Shown: positions 60,419 through 64,000 of the stretch, in pieces | Layout: each line of letters opens with the position of its first letter | Position numbering within the stretch: position 1 is the stretch's first letter | NCBI RefSeq assembly: GCF_004210375.1 | Contig: NC_134834.1 | Coordinates: 41,754,264 to 41,818,263, forward strand | DNA length: 64,000 bases | Direction of reading: 5' to 3' | DNA from: Tachypleus tridentatus | Taxonomy: Eukaryota > Arthropoda > Merostomata > Xiphosura > Limulidae | Notes under the pieces: generated by a model | Told to the model about the DNA's origin: nothing | The model's input: the letters and a program-made list of their open reading frames with translations, nothing else | The model's database searches: none | Made by a program: the position numbers and the translations under genes

Positions 60419-63024
60419 TTCTTTTAACTGTTAAAGTTAAATATCTCAATGAGACATCACTAACTCTTCTTCAGAGATCCTGACATGTTTTTATATAATA
60501 ACTTTTCTATCTAGTAACTGACCTTTGAACCGTTTCCAACAGTCTACTGATGTTCTTTTTAAGAAAATGATCTTGGGAGTGAATTCAGTACCCTTCTGGT
60601 GTTGATACAGAATTATTTAAAGGGTTGGATTCGGCCTATAAAACTGCATGCATATAAGAACAATTACATATTTGATTTTAAAATGTATATTTGTCTTTTA
60701 ACAATCTAAAATGGATGCAGAAGTGTTTCAGAAAAAAGTTGGTAGTTTGATCAGTAGTTAATGGTGAAATTGTAGGTATTCCTAACATGCTTGTTTTGAA
60801 ATTTCTACTTACTATCCTAATAAATGTTTCAACTTTCCTAGGGTTGTGCTTGGTGATTTTATATACAAGATGCTGATAAATCTTTGAAGTAACAGTCCTT
60901 GTGTATTCTTAATTTGATGTGTGCATAAGGATAATTTTGAAATGATGTTCATTGGTATTTTGATATTTATCTTGTACAAATTAAATATTTACTTACTAAC
61001 AAAGTAATCAACATTTCAAAATGGTGTCTATATATAAATTCATACATGAACAAATTGTTTATAAAAAAACTACATATATCAAATGTATACAAGAGATTAT
61101 ATAAAAATGTAATTTCACAATTAGTGCACAAAACTGTAAAGCAAATTCTAAATCAAATGCACAGCTCTTCAGATACTGTTTGGCTCATATGAACAATTTT
61201 GAATTTAAAAATGGATAAAATAGACAGACCCTTTAATTGTACTATAAAGACAGCTGGTATGGATATTAAATCTTTAAATTAAATAAAGTACAGACCAATG
61301 TTTTGATCTGGACCTAAATATGAATAGAAATTCAAATAATGTAAATTTGCAACAAAGAAGTTTTGGAGTCAAAAGAGCTAGATATTGAATTAATGGACAA
61401 AATAAAATATTTTATGGACAGACATTTTCATAATACACAAATTTCAGATTAATGGACAAATGAAAAAAATTGAGGACAGGTATGTTTTTAAAATACAGTT
61501 TGATATATCTGTCCATTCAAAGTCTGATCACTAATGCATTTAACATTGTGACAGTTTTTTGGTTTCATTTCAAAATGTGATTGTAAGAATAAGAAGAATG
61601 CAAAAGATTTTCCTGATGTTTTTAGAAAATAGGAATTAAACCTTAAAGTACCTGTATAGAGTCAATTTGATGCTACTTTAGATGGATATTTTCCTCAAAA
61701 AGGAAAAATAATGAATGAAATTTATATAATTAGTTGTTAATAATGATTATCTTTTCAGGTTTCTGAAAATCCAAAAATGATGAAAAATATCTTGCTTATC
61801 GAGAGCATTTCACATTAAAAAGGGCAAGGTTTTAACCATTGAAACCCCATTCCTATATCCTGTACTGCAGTTAGTGTTCTGAACTGAGGCATAACCAGTG
61901 GCTTATACATAGAAATTATAACCTAATTAAGCTTAACTTATATTCAACAGTTTTTAATGTCAACCTGAAATAATATTTGACTCACTACTAGCAACGGCAT
62001 ATTGCTTGAATAGTTAAGAGATTGATTGATCATAATGCCAAGATCCTTTTCTTCTGTGACACTGTTGAGGTGATTTTCATCATACTTATATCTATAAATT
62101 AACTTATAAAAACCCACATGTGGTAATTGTCATGTGTAGGCTTAGACTATTTAATTTTAAATAACATTAAAACAAGAGATCATTTGGACCTTCAAGGCTG
62201 TCCTTATATATCTGACTTTGTGAAGAATAAAACTGCACTTTATTCTTCAGGAAATCGTTGATTCCCTTTTGAAACATAACTTTTTTAGACTCATTATCCC
62301 AATTAACTAATGGATTTGTCTCATTGGCTTATATTTTTTACAAAAAATTAGGAGCTAAAATTCATTTTTATTTCAACATTAAGCAAAATATTAAATACAA
62401 GTTATAGCCATCTAAGTGGAACCCATCCGAAGTTCAGACAGGATACCTAGTCAGGCCCACTCACAGAAGGGTATCCAAAATTAAGGTAAAGCAGGGGCTC
62501 TCAAGAGAAAAAATATAAAAGCATCAGTAAAGACTTACCTCATGTTACAGCCATGTTGATACCTGTAGTGGAGCCACAGGTGGCCGGCGATATCTCAAGA
62601 AGGCAGAAACAGCAATGTGGTACAGGTAATGGGAGATTAATGTGTGCAGATTCCCCCATGTTTGATCTTACTCTCCTCCAATGGCCAATGAAAACTAGAG
62701 GCAAGAGAGGAGATAAGGTAATAGGTTTGATGAGAGGAAACATGAAAGAAATTATGCTGAGAAGAAGACAAGGAGGAAAAAGCTAAATGGATCAAATGTC
62801 AAACCTAACTGGTCAGGGTAACCAGGAAAGGGTTATGATAAGAGGAAAGTTGCCAGTGACAAAAAAAAGAAAAGAAAAAAGAACAAGGACCCCAGAAAGA
62901 AGCTATGCAAGCAATATAACAATGTAGGGCATGGACACAACAGAGGAGTCTATCCAGAACAGAACAAGAGCAGAGATAAGAAACAGAGGATAGGCAGATA
63001 GGGAAAAGGAGGACTAATATTCTT

Positions 63025-63150
63025 TTGCAAACTCTTTGTTAACCTGAAGATGACCTATAAAGCTGTTCTCTACATTATTTTAATAAAAGTTTTAATACCC
63101 ATAACAGCCATCTTAAGATACATTTTTACTTCAAGTGGGTTTCTTATCAT
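63025..63150 (+). repeat. Unfolded core module, copy 2
   Basis: Same order of blocks as 13765-13871, with the central gtcgaaac deleted (cctataaagctgttctctac). It keeps the distal tail, caagtgggtttcttatcat (63132-63150), which matches the tail of both hairpin elements. It sits in a purine-rich, probably repetitive stretch. Confidence 0.65.
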
Positions 63151-64000
63151 GAAACTGAAGAAACTTGTGATTGAGGGTGGTAGCAAATGCACCGACACGG
63201 GAAATACCAAAATGATGACAGTGCAATGAAAAACAGCAAGAAGAAAGGACCATTCCATGGCCTGATCCATTCAGGAAAGATGATCCACCACCAGACTAAA
63301 TGCATTTGGAATATGATGTGCTATAATATTAAAGTTTTATCACCCTGAACCTGTAAAAGGGTCAAAAGTATAATAAGAAGAACGTGAAAAGGAGACAACA
63401 TGCATACGTAGATTGCTCCATCTCCCCACATATAAAGACCACAAAAACTCCCTGACAGGTCACCCGTGCCTGTGGCCCAAAGTACAATAACAGACAAGTA
63501 GTAAGCATTCAAAGTGGTAACAGTGACTTCAGAATACAGGTTAGATACTAAACCAGTGAAAAATGCACAACAAACACAGTTAAATGCTCTCAAATAAAAG
63601 TGAAATCAAATTAAATGAAGTTCAACTAAGGTAAATATAGTTAAACCACTTTTGGAGGAATCACTGGTCTAAAGAAAGACATCTGCATTTAAGCACTGCC
63701 AAATGAGAAATGATAGTTCAGTAGTGGAGCATAAAGGGAGTCACGTCATGCTGTAGAGTGCTTTCCTACTGATGGAGAGATGAAGCAGGAGGGATGTGCT
63801 GGAACTTTTGATTTCAACAGAGGAAAGATGAGGGCTTGTGGAACATGTTTAAAAATATTCACAAACAGAGGGCAGCAAAACAAAACCTAATCTAGTGAAT
63901 TGAGAGAGAGTATATATCTATACAAAAGTGTTCAAAATTAGTAAAATACATGTCTATAACACAAACAATTATTATTATTTGCTACACATTGGATAAAGAC

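Larger units (their letters stand above)
59798..64000 (+). other. Intron 1 of the TMED-like gene (partial)
   Basis: From the GTATGT donor to the window edge I find no second TMED exon. It is AT-rich from 60420 to 62430. It then becomes purine-rich and less AT-rich from 62440 to 63900, where it looks like diverged repeat sequence containing the unfolded core module at 63025-63150. A minus-strand open frame at 60146-60418 is listed separately. Confidence 0.7.

Noticed and set aside
62540..62786. ORFs on both strands in the purine-rich stretch
   Set aside because: No motif; the region resembles diverged repeat DNA.

Overview
The window reads as AT-rich invertebrate nuclear DNA, most likely from a chelicerate and probably a horseshoe crab. 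The evidence is the combination of spliced animal genes with very long introns, dense tRNA-derived SINEs of a type I associate with horseshoe crab genomes, Tc1, hAT and CR1-like relics, and long CA/GT microsatellites. The species call is an inference from repeat character. There is no prokaryotic gene structure.

Two host genes can be supported, each only in part. (1) On the minus strand, the 5' half of an SLC7 amino-acid transporter light subunit (LAT/y+LAT type) is encoded by three exons at 45190-44668, 28417-28292 and 5288-5195. Splice sites and reading phases all agree. The exons are separated by introns of about 16.2 kb and 23.0 kb, and the gene leaves the window on the left before its second half. 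(2) On the plus strand, the first exon of a p24/TMED4-9-type cargo receptor lies at 59650-59797, ending in a clean splice donor. The rest of that gene lies beyond the right edge.

Nearly everything else recognisable is mobile DNA. Left to right: scattered SINEs of two families; an old divergent copy of a repeat (3640-3990) seen again at 36.4 and 50.2 kb; a Tc1-like element with complete TIRs and a broken transposase (7292-8789); a CR1-like LINE relic with SGNH and endonuclease regions but no reverse transcriptase (18706-20360); a long hairpin element (23701-23828); a tandem repeat block beside SLC7 exon 2 (27354-28125); a perfect-looking 100-bp hAT MITE (31521-31620); an IR/DR-type Tc1 element (33067-34480); a TIR element of a family I cannot name (37201-38769) with a broken, internally deleted ORF; a ZBED-like hAT transposase pseudogene (46167-47964); a 2.2-kb near-identical segmental duplication (35614-37833 and 49349-51543) whose second copy is bracketed by 161-bp direct repeats; a 46-bp tandem repeat (53741-53925); and a second hairpin element with perfect 53-bp arms (58967-59090).

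The most unusual signal is the pair of hairpin elements. Their arms and right-hand tail match, but the 18-base loop is in opposite orientation in the two copies. The same core module recurs in an unfolded form at 13765-13871 and 63025-63150. Long stretches between these features are AT-rich and I recognise nothing in them; they are marked as such.
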